The notes under the pieces: model-generated
What the model was told of the DNA's origin: nothing
Databases searched by the model: none
The model's input: the letters and a program-made list of their open reading frames with translations, nothing else
Made by a program: the position numbers and the translations under genes
Shown here: piece after piece, positions 8,261-17,610 of the stretch
Layout: each line of letters opens with the position of its first letter
Position numbering within the stretch: the first letter of the stretch is position 1
From: Marinobacter caseinilyticus
GTDB lineage: Bacteria > Pseudomonadota > Gammaproteobacteria > Pseudomonadales > Oleiphilaceae
Direction of reading: 5' to 3'
NCBI RefSeq assembly: GCF_011074955.1
Contig: NZ_WUQJ01000020.1
Location: forward strand, 189,103-253,102
Length of the DNA: 64,000 bases

Positions 8261-8764
8261 TCATATTGAGCCATACCAAATGGCCGTCACAACCACGGTT
8301 TTGGACCCCTCCGGCGTCCGGACTTCCGCTTCATCATCACAGCGCTTGCCCAGCAGTGCCCTGGCCAGGGGCGAATCCACACTTAACAACCCTTGCGGCA
8401 GGTCAAACTCATCCGGGCCGACCAGACGATAACTGTGCGCGTCCCCCATTTCGTCTTCAACCGTCACCCAGGCACCGAAAAAGACACGGCTGGTGTCGTC
8501 TGGGGTGCGATCGACCACGGTCAATTCTTCCAGCCGCTTGGTCAGGAACCTGATTCTGCGGTCGATCTCGCGGAGCTGCTTTTTCCCGTAAATGTACTCG
8601 GCGTTTTCTGACCGATCGCCTTGCGCCGCCGCTTCACGAACCGCTTGCGTGACCTCAGGTCGCTTTTCTTTCCACAGGTATCGAAGCTCCTGTCGAAGCT
8701 GCTGCTCACCTTCCGGCGTGATGTAACGTGCGCGACCTTTTGGTCGCTGAGGCTCTTCAGCCAT
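8261..8764 (-). CDS. greB: Transcript cleavage factor GreB
   Basis: A 167-residue Gre factor. The N-terminal coiled coil (residues about 15-85) carries the tip acidic pair in QGDRSENAEY, which inserts in the RNA polymerase secondary channel and stimulates cleavage of backtracked RNA. The C-terminal FKBP-like domain (about 90-160) has SVDSPLARALLGK. The segment YGKKQLREIDRRIRFLTKRL points to GreB rather than GreA. An intrinsic terminator lies in the leader, 24-47 bp upstream of the start codon, so expression may be attenuated. Confidence 0.93.
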   Translation of the reverse strand: MAEEPQRPKGRARYITPEGEQQLRQELRYLWKEKRPEVTQAVREAAAQGDRSENAEYIYGKKQLREIDRRIRFLTKRLEELTVVDRTPDDTSRVFFGAWVTVEDEMGDAHSYRLVGPDEFDLPQGLLSVDSPLARALLGKRCDDEAEVRTPEGSKTVVVTAIWYGSI

Positions 8765-8787
8765 AATAATTCTGATTTCCTATACCC

Positions 8788-8811
8788 AAAAAAAACCCCG
8801 CAAATGCGGGG
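8788..8811 (-). terminator. Intrinsic terminator in the greB leader
   Basis: On the minus strand CCCCGCA...TGCGGGG (8805-8811 with 8796-8802) is followed by eight T residues (complement of A8788-8795). It ends 23 bp before the greB start codon. No gene is visible upstream on the same strand that would need a terminator, so it would cut the greB leader transcript or end a short RNA. Confidence 0.75.
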
Positions 8812-9081
8812 TAAGGCTAGCGCTGTGCTGGAGGACAAAGCAAGTGTTGAGAAGCGTCGGCGACGTAGAAAGTAACCTGAACTCTGCTCGAACATGCTTT
8901 CTTCACCTTCAACACCCATTTTCCACACCGGTGGTTACCGGCAAGTGGCGATCGGATTACGTCTGGTTCAGGCGACATTTTAAATGCGGTATGCTGGTAT
9001 TAGGTTGTGCATTCTAGACTTTCCATTTACCTTCGCGGCATTGGATCGATTATGACTATTGATGGCCGCAGGATAACCACC
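8812..9081. other. Divergent intergenic region between greB and a small ORF
   Basis: About 270 bp with no convincing gene. A minus-strand frame (start about 8896) runs through the terminator into greB out of frame and is probably fortuitous. The region should hold the greB promoter and any short leader RNA ending at 8788, plus the promoter of the gene at 9082. Confidence 0.35.
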
Positions 9082-9357
9082 ATGAAAACACAAACTCTTG
9101 TAAACACCGCTTTGAACGGGCTCGACCGCCTCGGTTTTATGCTGGATCAACGTGGCATTACCAGCCGGGTAAACCGCCACAATCTGGCGGCCTTTATCAT
9201 GGTTGAGCAAAAGCACCTGGAGGGCGAATGGGAGAGTTTGCAGGTGCGATTCGAACGCCGCAAATCCAGCGCGGAAGCCTTAGTGAGTGCTGTCGAAACG
9301 CGTGCAGAGCGGATGCTCGGCCCGATTTTCAAGCGCGGCGGTTCAGCCCGGTCTTAA
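9082..9357 (+). CDS. Conserved-looking small protein of unknown function
   Basis: A 91-residue, basic, mostly helical protein from the ATG at 9082 (preceded by AGGATAA); an upstream ATG at 9007 would add 25 residues without similar helical character. It has a helix start ALNGLDRLGFMLDQRG and a long amphipathic helix in residues 37-80 (EQKHLEGEWESLQVRFERR). No cysteines, signal peptide or membrane segment. I do not recognise a family; the shape recalls small phasin-like or nucleoid-associated helical proteins. It overlaps the convergent histidine kinase gene by 4 bp. Confidence 0.6.
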   Translation: MKTQTLVNTALNGLDRLGFMLDQRGITSRVNRHNLAAFIMVEQKHLEGEWESLQVRFERRKSSAEALVSAVETRAERMLGPIFKRGGSARS

Positions 9358-10838
9358 GGGGTGACGCTGTGGGCCGGGGTGGATGCTTCGTCGTCTCCGG
9401 TCTCAGCGGGCAACGCTTTAACGCTGGTCGCCTTGATGCGTTTGGTGTCTCCCCGATACTCCGGCAACCGGATTTGTACGGTGAGGCCCGGATTCTCCTC
9501 ACCGGGATGGTTGTCACTGAGCACGATACGCCCTTGATGAATTTCTGCGACCGCACTCACCAGACTCAAGCCCAACCCATTGCCCGGAAGTGAGCGGCTT
9601 TTACCCACCCGATAGAATCGCTGGAAGACCTGGTCTTTTTCACTGTCAGGAATTCCGATACCGCTGTCGCTTACTTCAAAAACCGCTTCTCGTCCCTCGA
9701 CTTTAACCACCACCCGGATTTCACCGCCCTCGGGGGTATACTTGATGGCGTTATCGATCAGGTTGCTGACCATCTGGAACAGCAGGTCCCGGTCCCCTTC
9801 TATCATGACCTGCTGTTCCACTTCCTGGCGGAACTGCTGATGCTTGTCCTCCGCCAAGGCTTCGTAAAGTTCACAGGCATCGCCCACCAGCAGCCCTAAC
9901 GATACTTGTTTCATATCGGCCGCATTGCCGCGGGTTTCCAGCCGGGCGATGCGCAGCAGTGCATTGAAGGTCGCGAGCAACTGATCCGCTTCCGCCACTG
10001 CGCGGCCGGCCTGCTCTCTGGCCTCATCGTTATCCACCGACATCAGGGTATTTTCAAGCTGGTTCCGGAGCCGGGTCAGCGGGGTGCGGAGGTCGTGGGC
10101 AATGCTGTCGGACACGTGCCGGATGCCTTCCATCAGATAGACTATGCGGTCGAGCATCTGGTTGAGGTTTTCCGCCAGCTGGTCAAAATCGTCCTGCGTG
10201 CCACGGGTGGGAATCCGCAGCGACAAATGGCCGTTCATGATTTTTCGGGAGGTGTTGTTGATCACTTCGATGCGCCGGGTGGTACTTCGGCTCATCATAA
10301 AGCCGCCCAGCAACGCCAGCGCCAGGGTGATGCCCATGCCCCAGTTGATGGCGGTTTCAATCAACCGCTTGAGCGTGGTCAGGTCATCGACATCACGTCC
10401 CACCAACAATCGCAAACCGCCCTGAACCTCGAACACACGAGCGCGGGCCAGCCGTTCGGGCCCGCTCCAGCCGACACTGTCATCCAGCGTGAAGTTGATC
10501 CAGCCGCTCTGGGTTTGAGCTTCTTCCGGCCAGGTGGAAATGTTACCGGCCAGCTTCAGGTAGTCGTCGGTGGTGAACAGATAAATGGATTTGGCGTTGG
10601 GGTCGCGGGCCACCCGCTCGCGGATGATGGTGATCAGACCATTGATGCCCCGCCCCCGGTATTGCTCGGCAAGACCGGCAATTTCAGCCTCAATGGTCTC
10701 GTCGGTCTGCGCAGTCATGAACCCGGCGGTGCGCCAGTAAATGAAAGCCAACAATAGAAAGACCGAGGTGGCAAACACCACCATGTAGAGCAGAGCGAGT
10801 TGAAAGGTTGAAGTCTTTAACTGACTAAGCAGTTTCAC
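9354..10838 (-). CDS. Membrane sensor histidine kinase
   Basis: A 494-residue orthodox kinase. Two membrane segments (about 13-34 and 165-185) enclose a periplasmic sensor of about 130 residues. HAMP follows (RIEVINNTSRKIMNGHLSLR), then the dimerisation box SIAHDLRTPLTRL with the phospho-accepting His at about residue 248. The ATPase domain has N box NLIDNAIKYTPEGG, G1 DSGIGIP and G2 GNGLGLSLV. The GTG at 10838 overlaps the end of the response-regulator gene by 14 bp, so the pair is translationally coupled; the longer frame from 10886 lies inside the regulator. The signal is unknown. Confidence 0.9.
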   Translation of the reverse strand: MKLLSQLKTSTFQLALLYMVVFATSVFLLLAFIYWRTAGFMTAQTDETIEAEIAGLAEQYRGRGINGLITIIRERVARDPNAKSIYLFTTDDYLKLAGNISTWPEEAQTQSGWINFTLDDSVGWSGPERLARARVFEVQGGLRLLVGRDVDDLTTLKRLIETAINWGMGITLALALLGGFMMSRSTTRRIEVINNTSRKIMNGHLSLRIPTRGTQDDFDQLAENLNQMLDRIVYLMEGIRHVSDSIAHDLRTPLTRLRNQLENTLMSVDNDEAREQAGRAVAEADQLLATFNALLRIARLETRGNAADMKQVSLGLLVGDACELYEALAEDKHQQFRQEVEQQVMIEGDRDLLFQMVSNLIDNAIKYTPEGGEIRVVVKVEGREAVFEVSDSGIGIPDSEKDQVFQRFYRVGKSRSLPGNGLGLSLVSAVAEIHQGRIVLSDNHPGEENPGLTVQIRLPEYRGDTKRIKATSVKALPAETGDDEASTPAHSVTP

Positions 10839-11505
10839 GCAACATGTACCCAGCGCCCCGGATAGTTTGCAACAGAGGCGTCTCAAATTCTTTGTCGATC
10901 TTCGCGCGCAGGCGACTGATGTGGACGTCGATCACGTTGGTTTGGGGATCAAAGTGATAATCCCACACTTTTTCCAACAGCATAGTACGAGTCACCACCT
11001 GGCCGGCATTGCGCATCAGGTATTCCAACAACCGGAATTCCCTCGGCTGTACGTCAATATTGTAACCGGAACGCTTGACTGTGCGCGCCAGCAGATCCAT
11101 TTCAAGATCGGCCACCCTGAGCACCGTTTCCGTCTCGGTGGTCTGGCGGTTACGCCGTACCAGTGACTCGATTCGTGCGAGCAGTTCGGTGAACGAGAAT
11201 GGCTTGGTGAGATAATCATCGCCACCGCCCCGCAGTCCTTCCACTCGGTCGTCGACATCACCCAGGGCACTGAGAATGATCACCGGGACCTGATTGCCGG
11301 TGGCCCTAACGGTCTTGATAATGGCCAAGCCATCCATACCCGGAAGCATGCGGTCGACAATCATAATGTCGTATTCTTCGCTTGCGGCCATCATCAGACC
11401 ATCTTTGCCGTCGGCCGCATGATCCACCACAAAATCGGACTCTCTCAGTCCTTTGATGAGGTATGTTGCAACGTCCTGATCATCTTCAATTACCAGTGCT
11501 TTCAC
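10825..11505 (-). CDS. OmpR-family response regulator
   Basis: A 226-residue two-domain regulator. The receiver domain has the acidic pair in VIEDDQD, the phospho-acceptor Asp about residue 51 (MIVDRMLPGMDG) and the conserved KP (YLTKPFS). The winged-helix domain has LTPREFRLLEYLM-like QPREFRLLEYLM and VTRTMLLEKVWDYHFDP, ending in RGAGYML. The start is the GTG at 11505, after GGGAGGCTCACCG; the frame upstream of it is not receiver-like. First gene of a pair with the sensor kinase; target genes cannot be inferred. Confidence 0.92.
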   Translation of the reverse strand: MKALVIEDDQDVATYLIKGLRESDFVVDHAADGKDGLMMAASEEYDIMIVDRMLPGMDGLAIIKTVRATGNQVPVIILSALGDVDDRVEGLRGGGDDYLTKPFSFTELLARIESLVRRNRQTTETETVLRVADLEMDLLARTVKRSGYNIDVQPREFRLLEYLMRNAGQVVTRTMLLEKVWDYHFDPQTNVIDVHISRLRAKIDKEFETPLLQTIRGAGYMLRETA

Positions 11506-11628
11506 CGGTGAGCCTCCCGATTGGCGGATTGTCCAATAACTGTAGTCTGCCAGAGTAAGGGCAAGCTGGTGTCGCTGCCAGTTACGATCTTGTAAGAGGG
11601 TGTCGCCATCAGCGACGGACATGCCCTC

Positions 11629-12408
11629 TTATCCGGCCTGCCCATGCCAGCCGAGGCCATCCAGCGTATTTGTAAGTGGATGATATTCTGCACTTACCCA
11701 GCCTTGATAACCTAAACGATCCAGCGCACTGAAGACTTGCCCAAAGTTAATTTCCCCAGTGTCCGGCTCGTGCCGTCCCGGATTATCGGCAAACTGAATA
11801 TGGCCAATATTGGGCAGCAGACGGCCCAATGTTCGAATCAGGTCGCCCTCCATAATCTGCATGTGGTAAAGATCGTACTGGAAACTCAGGTTCGAGGCAC
11901 CCACCTCGTCAATCAGAGCCATCGCCTTGGCCGACGTATCCAGTACAAACCCAGGCATGTCGACGCGCGAGTTGATTGCCTCCACACACAAGGTCACGCC
12001 CTCGCGCCGCAGATGCTCGGCGGCCCAGCCGACGTTATCGACCAGCGTTTGCCAGGCGGTAGCCGGATCTACGGCGGCTGGCAACAACCCAGAAAGACAG
12101 TTGATACGCTGGCAACCCAAGGCATCCGCATAGCGGATGGCCTCCGAGACACCGCGGCGGAACTCCTCTTGCCGGTCCGGCATGCAGGCAATGCCACGCT
12201 CGCCCGCCGACCAGTCACCGGACGGTAAGTTGAACAGCACCTGGGTCAATTGATTCGCCGTGAGGCTAGCTTTGAGTTCGGCGGCATGCCAATCGTAGGG
12301 AAACAGGTATTCCACCCCACCGAAGCCCGCCTTCCGGGCCGCGGCGAACCGTTCGGGAAAGGCCACTTCCGTGAACAGCATGGACAGATTGGCGGCGAAT
12401 CTTGGCAT
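11629..12408 (-). CDS. hyi: Hydroxypyruvate isomerase
   Basis: A 259-residue TIM-barrel protein of the Hyi/OtnI family that interconverts hydroxypyruvate and tartronate semialdehyde. Visible family segments are NLSMLFTE at the start, GGVEYLFPYDW, FNLPSGDWSAGERGIAC, the metal/acid residue in CVEAINSRVDMPGF, YDLYHMQIMEGDLIRTL, HIQFADNPGRHEPDTGEINF and WVSAEYHP. Eleven bp separate it from the upstream glxR-type reductase, so the two form an operon for glyoxylate or glycerate metabolism. No glyoxylate carboligase gene is in the window. Confidence 0.9.
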   Translation of the reverse strand: MPRFAANLSMLFTEVAFPERFAAARKAGFGGVEYLFPYDWHAAELKASLTANQLTQVLFNLPSGDWSAGERGIACMPDRQEEFRRGVSEAIRYADALGCQRINCLSGLLPAAVDPATAWQTLVDNVGWAAEHLRREGVTLCVEAINSRVDMPGFVLDTSAKAMALIDEVGASNLSFQYDLYHMQIMEGDLIRTLGRLLPNIGHIQFADNPGRHEPDTGEINFGQVFSALDRLGYQGWVSAEYHPLTNTLDGLGWHGQAG

Positions 12409-12419
12409 GGTGTTACCCC

Positions 12420-13328
12420 TCAGTGACCGTTGGGGTCTGACCGTCCCAGACGCACCCCGTTGATGTGCTCAAGCTCCAACAACAGGCCGCTGTGGTCCGT
12501 TTCACCATGGCCATTGGCGAGTAGACCAAGATACTCATTGTGCACTTGCTGAGTCAGCGGCAGGGTCAGGTTCTCGGCACGGGCTTCATCCAGGACCATC
12601 CGCAAATCCTTAAGCTGGATCCGTGACGGTCCGCCGGGCTCAAAATTCCGGTCAATCATACGCTGGCCGTGCAAATCCAGAATCCGACTGCTGGCAAAGC
12701 CGCCCAGCAGGGCTTCCCGCACCGCGACCGGATCGGCACCGCCCTGGGCCGCCAGCAGCAAAGCTTCCGACACGGCTCCAATGGTTATTCCCACAATGGC
12801 CTGGTTGGCCAGCTTCGCTAACTGGCCGGCACCCACCGGCCCAATCCGCGTCAGCTTGCCCAGAACTTCAAATATTGGTCGGGCGTCCTCGATATCGGCG
12901 GCGTCGCCACCGACCATGATGCTCAGTATTCCCTCAGTGGCCCCTACTGTGCCACCCGACACCGGCGCGTCCAGATAGCGGGCTCCACGCGCCTGCACCA
13001 GTTCGGCATGCTGTCGCGCCAGTGACGGCTGAATGGAGCTCATATCAATCAGCAATGCCCCGGGCTTCAGCCCGGCAATAACCCCTTGCCGAGTCAATAC
13101 CGCATCCACCACTGAGCCACTCTCCAGCATGGTGATGATCACATCGGCGTCTTGAACAGCCTCGGCTGGGCTGTTCGCCACTGTCGCCCGGTCGGCAAAC
13201 GGCTGGCACTTGCTGGCGGTTCGATTCCACAAGGTCATCTGGAAACCGGCACCAAGCAGGTTCTCTGTCATCGGCGTGCCCATCAAACCGACACCCAATA
13301 GGGCAATGCGCGCGCGACCCTGAGTCAT
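12420..13328 (-). CDS. glxR: 2-hydroxy-3-oxopropionate (tartronate semialdehyde) reductase
   Basis: A 302-residue beta-hydroxyacid dehydrogenase that reduces tartronate semialdehyde to glycerate. The Rossmann start GVGLMGTPMTENLL, substrate-binding DAPVSGGTVGATEGILSIMVGG (residues about 118-139), and catalytic Lys in KLANQAIVG are all present. Neighbour hyi supports this substrate among related 3-hydroxyisobutyrate dehydrogenases. First gene of the glxR-hyi pair. garR would be an equally valid name for the family. Confidence 0.88.
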   Translation of the reverse strand: MTQGRARIALLGVGLMGTPMTENLLGAGFQMTLWNRTASKCQPFADRATVANSPAEAVQDADVIITMLESGSVVDAVLTRQGVIAGLKPGALLIDMSSIQPSLARQHAELVQARGARYLDAPVSGGTVGATEGILSIMVGGDAADIEDARPIFEVLGKLTRIGPVGAGQLAKLANQAIVGITIGAVSEALLLAAQGGADPVAVREALLGGFASSRILDLHGQRMIDRNFEPGGPSRIQLKDLRMVLDEARAENLTLPLTQQVHNEYLGLLANGHGETDHSGLLLELEHINGVRLGRSDPNGH

Positions 13329-13438
13329 GCCGTCAATTCTCCATGCTGCTGTTCATTCCATAGCTACAAAAACGCCACCAGCGGTTAGGCTTGGTGGCGC
13401 TCTGTAAGTCCTTGATCAACCCTCTGGAGCCGTCACGC

Positions 13439-14299
13439 TCAGGCAACTTCCACCATATGGTTTTTGATTTTCTTCATGGCGTTTTTCTCAAGCTGCCGGA
13501 TGCGCTCGGCGGACACACCGTACTTGTCGGCCAAATCGTGCAGGGTGGATTTGCTGTCGGTTAACCAGCGCTCCCGCAGGATGTCCTGGCTGCGCTCATC
13601 CAGATTGTTCAGCGCGAGCATCAAGCGACCATTGGAGTCTTCTGTCCAGTCGGACTTCTCCAACATGGTTGCCGGATCACCACGATTGTCCTGCAGATAA
13701 TGCGCAGGTGACTGATAAGCGCTGTCATCGTCGTCGTCCATGGGGCCGTCAAAGGCCGTGTCATGGGACGCCAACCGACCTTCCATTTCTCGCACCACCC
13801 GAGGCTCAACGCCGAGGTCTTCGGCGACCGCGTGGAGTTCGTCGTGGCTCAACCAGGCCAGGCGTTTTTTCTGACTGCGCAGATTAAAGAACAATTTGCG
13901 TTGCGCTTTGGTGGTCGCCACTTTCACGATGCGCCAGTTACGCAGAATGAATTCGTGAATCTCGGCCTTGATCCAATGCACTGCAAACGACACAAGCCGG
14001 ACACCAAACTCAGGATTGAAACGCTTGACGGCCTTCATCAGGCCAACGTTGCCTTCCTGGATCAAATCCGCCTGAGCGAGGCCATAACCGGAATAGCTGC
14101 GCGCGATATGAATAACAAACCGCAGGTGAGATAAAACGAGATGGCGCGCTGCCTCGACATCCCCGTCGTAGTGCAGGCGCTCCGCAAGTGCGCGCTCTTC
14201 ATCAACGGTGAGCACAGGAATGCGGCTCGCGGCCTGAATATAAGACTCGAGATTTACGCCCGGAACCAGTCGATCAGCTAGCTGTAAACTTGTACCCAT
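13439..14299 (-). CDS. rpoH: RNA polymerase heat-shock sigma factor RpoH (sigma-32)
   Basis: A 286-residue group 3-like sigma factor. Region 2 has [18 protein letters not shown] and [17 protein letters not shown]; the RpoH box [13 protein letters not shown] (residues about 132-144), specific to sigma-32, is present. Region 4 is a helix-turn-helix with [25 protein letters not shown]. It directs transcription of chaperones and proteases after heat shock. It follows ftsYEX on the same strand as in other gammaproteobacteria, with a 190-bp AT-rich gap that probably holds its own promoters. Its ribosome site is GGGGAGGAAAGC. Confidence 0.97.
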   Translation of the reverse strand: MGTSLQLADRLVPGVNLESYIQAASRIPVLTVDEERALAERLHYDGDVEAARHLVLSHLRFVIHIARSYSGYGLAQADLIQEGNVGLMKAVKRFNPEFGVRLVSFAVHWIKAEIHEFILRNWRIVKVATTKAQRKLFFNLRSQKKRLAWLSHDELHAVAEDLGVEPRVVREMEGRLASHDTAFDGPMDDDDDSAYQSPAHYLQDNRGDPATMLEKSDWTEDSNGRLMLALNNLDERSQDILRERWLTDSKSTLHDLADKYGVSAERIRQLEKNAMKKIKNHMVEVA

Positions 14300-14490
14300 G
14301 CTTTCCTCCCCTGCTTGGGACCCAACAATATAACAACTAAAGTTTGGACCGCCAAGACCTTCAATAAATCCAAGCTGAAGATTAATGTTTTTTAAATCAA
14401 CCGTCTGATGCAGATTTCAGGCTAACAATACATACAAACGCTACGCTGAATGCCTGCTGCGGCGCAATACGGTGTTTCCCTAACACCCCA

Positions 14491-15501
14491 TCAACCCGGC
14501 TCCACCGAATCCAGATGCCGTTTCACCGCAAGCCAGGCACCCAGCCAACCAAACAGTATCGACACAGTAATCAGAGCGATGACTCCCTCAAATGACAGCC
14601 CGTTCAGTGAAAAGTTGCTGCGGTACAGGCCCGCCAACCGCTCAACCGGCCCGCTAAGGTACCATAACGTGATCTGGAGCAAGAACAAGGCAACAATGCC
14701 GCCGCCGAGCCCAAACCACAACCCTGTGTAAAGAAACGGGCGCCTGACAAACGCATCCGTGCCACCCACCAGTTTTGCCACCAGAATTTCATCCCGCCGG
14801 CTTTCGATGGCAAGCCGGATCGTATTACCAATGACCAATATAACGGCGACCGCCAACAACACAGCCAATGCCCACACGCCACGGCCCAGCAGTTCGGTGA
14901 TGGCATTGAGCCGCTGCAGCCAACCCAAATCCACCTGCACCTGCGCAACGCCGCGGGTATCGGTCAGTGCGGTCACCAGCGACTGCATACCCGCCTCGGT
15001 GCGGGACTCGTCGGAGGGGGTCACCAGTAATGTGTGAGGCAGCGGATTGTCATTGAGATAATCCAGCGCCTCTTTTAACCCGGAGGTTTGACGGAACTCG
15101 GCCAGGGCCGCGGACTTGTCAATCAGTTCAACCTCCGCCACGTCGGCACGGGTGCCCACATCCAGACGCAAACCGGCGGCCTGGTCTGCGGTCACGGACT
15201 CCTCCAGATACACCGTCACCCTGGCGGCACTTTCCCAACCCGCACTGACCCCCTGCAGGCTGGTCAGCAACAGCAGCAATCCCACCGGCAGCGCCAGCGC
15301 CACGCCCATGACCGTCCAGGTCATCAGGCTGGCCACCGGCGCCCGCCACAGGCGCCGGGCACTGTCTTTGGCGACTTTGCGATGGTGGGACAGGTAGCTT
15401 TCCAACAACTGACGGACGGGGGAGCGGGAGCGCTTTGCCCCCCGGGACGCCGATGGCCGCGGGTTTGAGCTATTGGGCGTCAGTGGTGGTTTAGTAGCCA
15501 T
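14491..15501 (-). CDS. ftsX: Cell division protein FtsX
   Basis: A 336-residue membrane protein with four membrane segments (about 63-85, then three after residue 210) and a periplasmic domain between the first two. With FtsE it forms an ABC-type complex at the septum that activates peptidoglycan hydrolysis through EnvC-like partners. The basic, proline-rich cytoplasmic N-terminus is usual. The ATG at 15501 overlaps the ftsE stop by 11 bp; a frame extension to 15537 would lie inside ftsE. Confidence 0.93.
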   Translation of the reverse strand: MATKPPLTPNSSNPRPSASRGAKRSRSPVRQLLESYLSHHRKVAKDSARRLWRAPVASLMTWTVMGVALALPVGLLLLLTSLQGVSAGWESAARVTVYLEESVTADQAAGLRLDVGTRADVAEVELIDKSAALAEFRQTSGLKEALDYLNDNPLPHTLLVTPSDESRTEAGMQSLVTALTDTRGVAQVQVDLGWLQRLNAITELLGRGVWALAVLLAVAVILVIGNTIRLAIESRRDEILVAKLVGGTDAFVRRPFLYTGLWFGLGGGIVALFLLQITLWYLSGPVERLAGLYRSNFSLNGLSFEGVIALITVSILFGWLGAWLAVKRHLDSVEPG

Positions 15502-16183
15502 GGTCAGGCTCCTGATCGGACGGCACCGCACCTGCAATCAGCTGGCCTTCGTTCAGGGTCAGGGTTCGACGATTCATATCATTGATCAGGGCGATGTCGT
15601 GACTGGCAATCAGCACGGTGACACCGACCTGACTGAATTGCGCAAACAGGTGCATGATGTCAGCAGACAGCGCCGGGTCCAGGTTACCGGTCGGCTCATC
15701 CGCCAACAACACTGGCGGCTTGTTCACGACCGCCCGGGCGATACCCACACGCTGCTGCTCCCCTCCGGACAGTTGCATGGGGTTCATACGTTCCTTACTA
15801 AGCAACCCCACTTTATCGAGTGCGGCCCTGACCCGGCGCCCAATGTCCCTGGAGGGTGTACCGACCACCTCAAGCGGCATGGCGACGTTATCGAACACAG
15901 TACGGTCAAATAGCAGCTGGTGGTTCTGGAACACTACCCCTACATGGCGGCGGATATAAGGTATCTGGCGGCGCGGCATTTTGTTCAACAACTGGCCGCC
16001 AACAATCACCCGCCCGGCGCTGGGCCGCTCCATCAACATGATCAGTTTCAGCAAGGTACTTTTACCTGCCCCGGAATGCCCCGTGAGGAAGGCCATCTCA
16101 CCGCGCTCCAGCCTGAAGTTGACCTGCCGCAAGGCGGTGTGGTCGTCATCGTAGCGCTTGGTGACTTGCTCAAATTCAATCAT
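15491..16183 (-). CDS. ftsE: Cell division ATP-binding protein FtsE
   Basis: A 230-residue ABC ATPase: Walker A GHSGAGKST, signature LSGGEQQRV, Walker B VLLADEPTGNLD and the switch His in IASHD. The start MIEFEQVTKRY is typical of FtsE. It couples ATP hydrolysis to FtsX. Second gene of ftsY-ftsE-ftsX, 9 bp after ftsY and overlapping ftsX. Confidence 0.96.
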   Translation of the reverse strand: MIEFEQVTKRYDDDHTALRQVNFRLERGEMAFLTGHSGAGKSTLLKLIMLMERPSAGRVIVGGQLLNKMPRRQIPYIRRHVGVVFQNHQLLFDRTVFDNVAMPLEVVGTPSRDIGRRVRAALDKVGLLSKERMNPMQLSGGEQQRVGIARAVVNKPPVLLADEPTGNLDPALSADIMHLFAQFSQVGVTVLIASHDIALINDMNRRTLTLNEGQLIAGAVPSDQEPDHGY

Positions 16184-16192
16184 GTTGTCCGG

Positions 16193-17377
16193 CTACTCAT
16201 CAAACAGCGCGTTTACGAACACTTCCGGGTCGAAGGAGCGCAGATCGTCGACCTGCTCGCCCACCCCGATGTAGCGAATGGGCAGTTGCAGTTGCCGGGC
16301 AATGGCAAACACGATGCCGCCTTTGGCCGTGCCATCGAGCTTGGTCAGCGTGATGCCGCTGACCCCGACCGCCTGCTGGAACACCTGGGCCTGGCTCAGC
16401 GCGTTTTGGCCGGTGCCGGCATCCAACACCAGCATGACCTCGTGCGGGGCCTGCTCGTCCAGTTTTTTCATGACGCGAACCACTTTTTGCAGCTCGCTCA
16501 TCAGATTATCTTTATTCTGCAACCGGCCGGCGGTATCGGCGATCACCACATCAATCCCACGAGCGGAGGCTGACTGCACCGCATCGAAAATCACCGAAGC
16601 ACTGTCCGCCCCGGTGTGCTGGGCAATAACGGGCACTTCATTGCGCTCACCCCAGACCTGCAACTGCTCGACGGCTGCCGCCCGGAAGGTATCGCCGGCC
16701 GCCAGCATGACGGACTTGCCTTCCGTCTGAAAGTGCTTGGCCAACTTACCTATGGTGGTGGTTTTACCCACTCCGTTCACGCCCACCATGAGGATGACGT
16801 AAGGCTTCTTCTCAACATCCACGTTGAGCGGTTTGGCCGTGGTCGCCAACAGTTGCTGCAACTGTACTTTCAGCGCCTTGCGCAGTGCCTCCCCATCTTT
16901 GAGCTGCTTCCGCTCCAGTTTGGCGGTGAGGGCATCAATAATTTCCGATGTTGCGGTGACCCCAACGTCCGCCATCAGCAACGTGGTTTCTATCTCCTCC
17001 AGCAGGTCGGCGTCAACGGCTTTGCCAACGGCAAGAAGATCGGCGAAGCCCGATGTCAGGTTTGCCCGGGTTTTGCCCAGGCCACTGTAGATACGCTGCA
17101 GCACTCCGGTCGCAGGCTCCGGCTCCGGCACCGGCACCGGGGCCGCCTTGGCCTCGGGCCTGGCTTCGGCTTCCACCGGCGCCTCCGGCTCGGCGACCGC
17201 TGTGTCGTCCTCATGGGGAGGCTCGCTCTTAATAGCCCTGCCACCCGCTTGAGGCTCAGGTTTCCGCTGCGGTACCGGGGACGGGCGCGGGATGCGTCGA
17301 CGGTTACTGGCGACATCAAGACCAAACACCAGCACCAGGAAGGCCAACAGGCCTATTGAGATCCACTCTGCCATCAT
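16193..17377 (-). CDS. ftsY: Signal recognition particle receptor FtsY
   Basis: A 394-residue SRP receptor GTPase. An N-terminal hydrophobic segment (about 6-22) is followed by an acidic, proline-rich A region (about 30-95), the four-helix N domain and the G domain: GVNGVGKTTTIGKLA, DTFRAAAVEQL, DTAGRLQNKDNLM and TKLDGTAKGG. It receives ribosome-nascent chain-SRP complexes at the inner membrane. A second ATG directly after the first makes the exact start uncertain by one residue. First gene of the ftsYEX operon, divergent to rsmD. Confidence 0.96.
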   Translation of the reverse strand: MMAEWISIGLLAFLVLVFGLDVASNRRRIPRPSPVPQRKPEPQAGGRAIKSEPPHEDDTAVAEPEAPVEAEARPEAKAAPVPVPEPEPATGVLQRIYSGLGKTRANLTSGFADLLAVGKAVDADLLEEIETTLLMADVGVTATSEIIDALTAKLERKQLKDGEALRKALKVQLQQLLATTAKPLNVDVEKKPYVILMVGVNGVGKTTTIGKLAKHFQTEGKSVMLAAGDTFRAAAVEQLQVWGERNEVPVIAQHTGADSASVIFDAVQSASARGIDVVIADTAGRLQNKDNLMSELQKVVRVMKKLDEQAPHEVMLVLDAGTGQNALSQAQVFQQAVGVSGITLTKLDGTAKGGIVFAIARQLQLPIRYIGVGEQVDDLRSFDPEVFVNALFDE

Positions 17378-17610
17378 GATTCAACTACCCGTAGTCGGAT
17401 TAAAGGGGTCAAGAGCGGGCCGATGCGGGCATCGACCTGGCTGCGACCTGAATGTGAGAGGGGCCATTCTAGCGACACCTCAGCGAACCGTCCAAATGTG
17501 CCGGCTTATGAACCGCTTCTTTTTCCGATAACATGGCTCTTATGCGGTTTTCTGCTGCCGCCGACGGCTGCGTTACAGCCTCCTGACACCAAGCCGAGAT
17601 CCCTTAACCC

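Noticed and set aside
9906..10757. A 283-codon plus-strand frame.
   Set aside because: Antisense to the histidine kinase gene, which has all kinase motifs.
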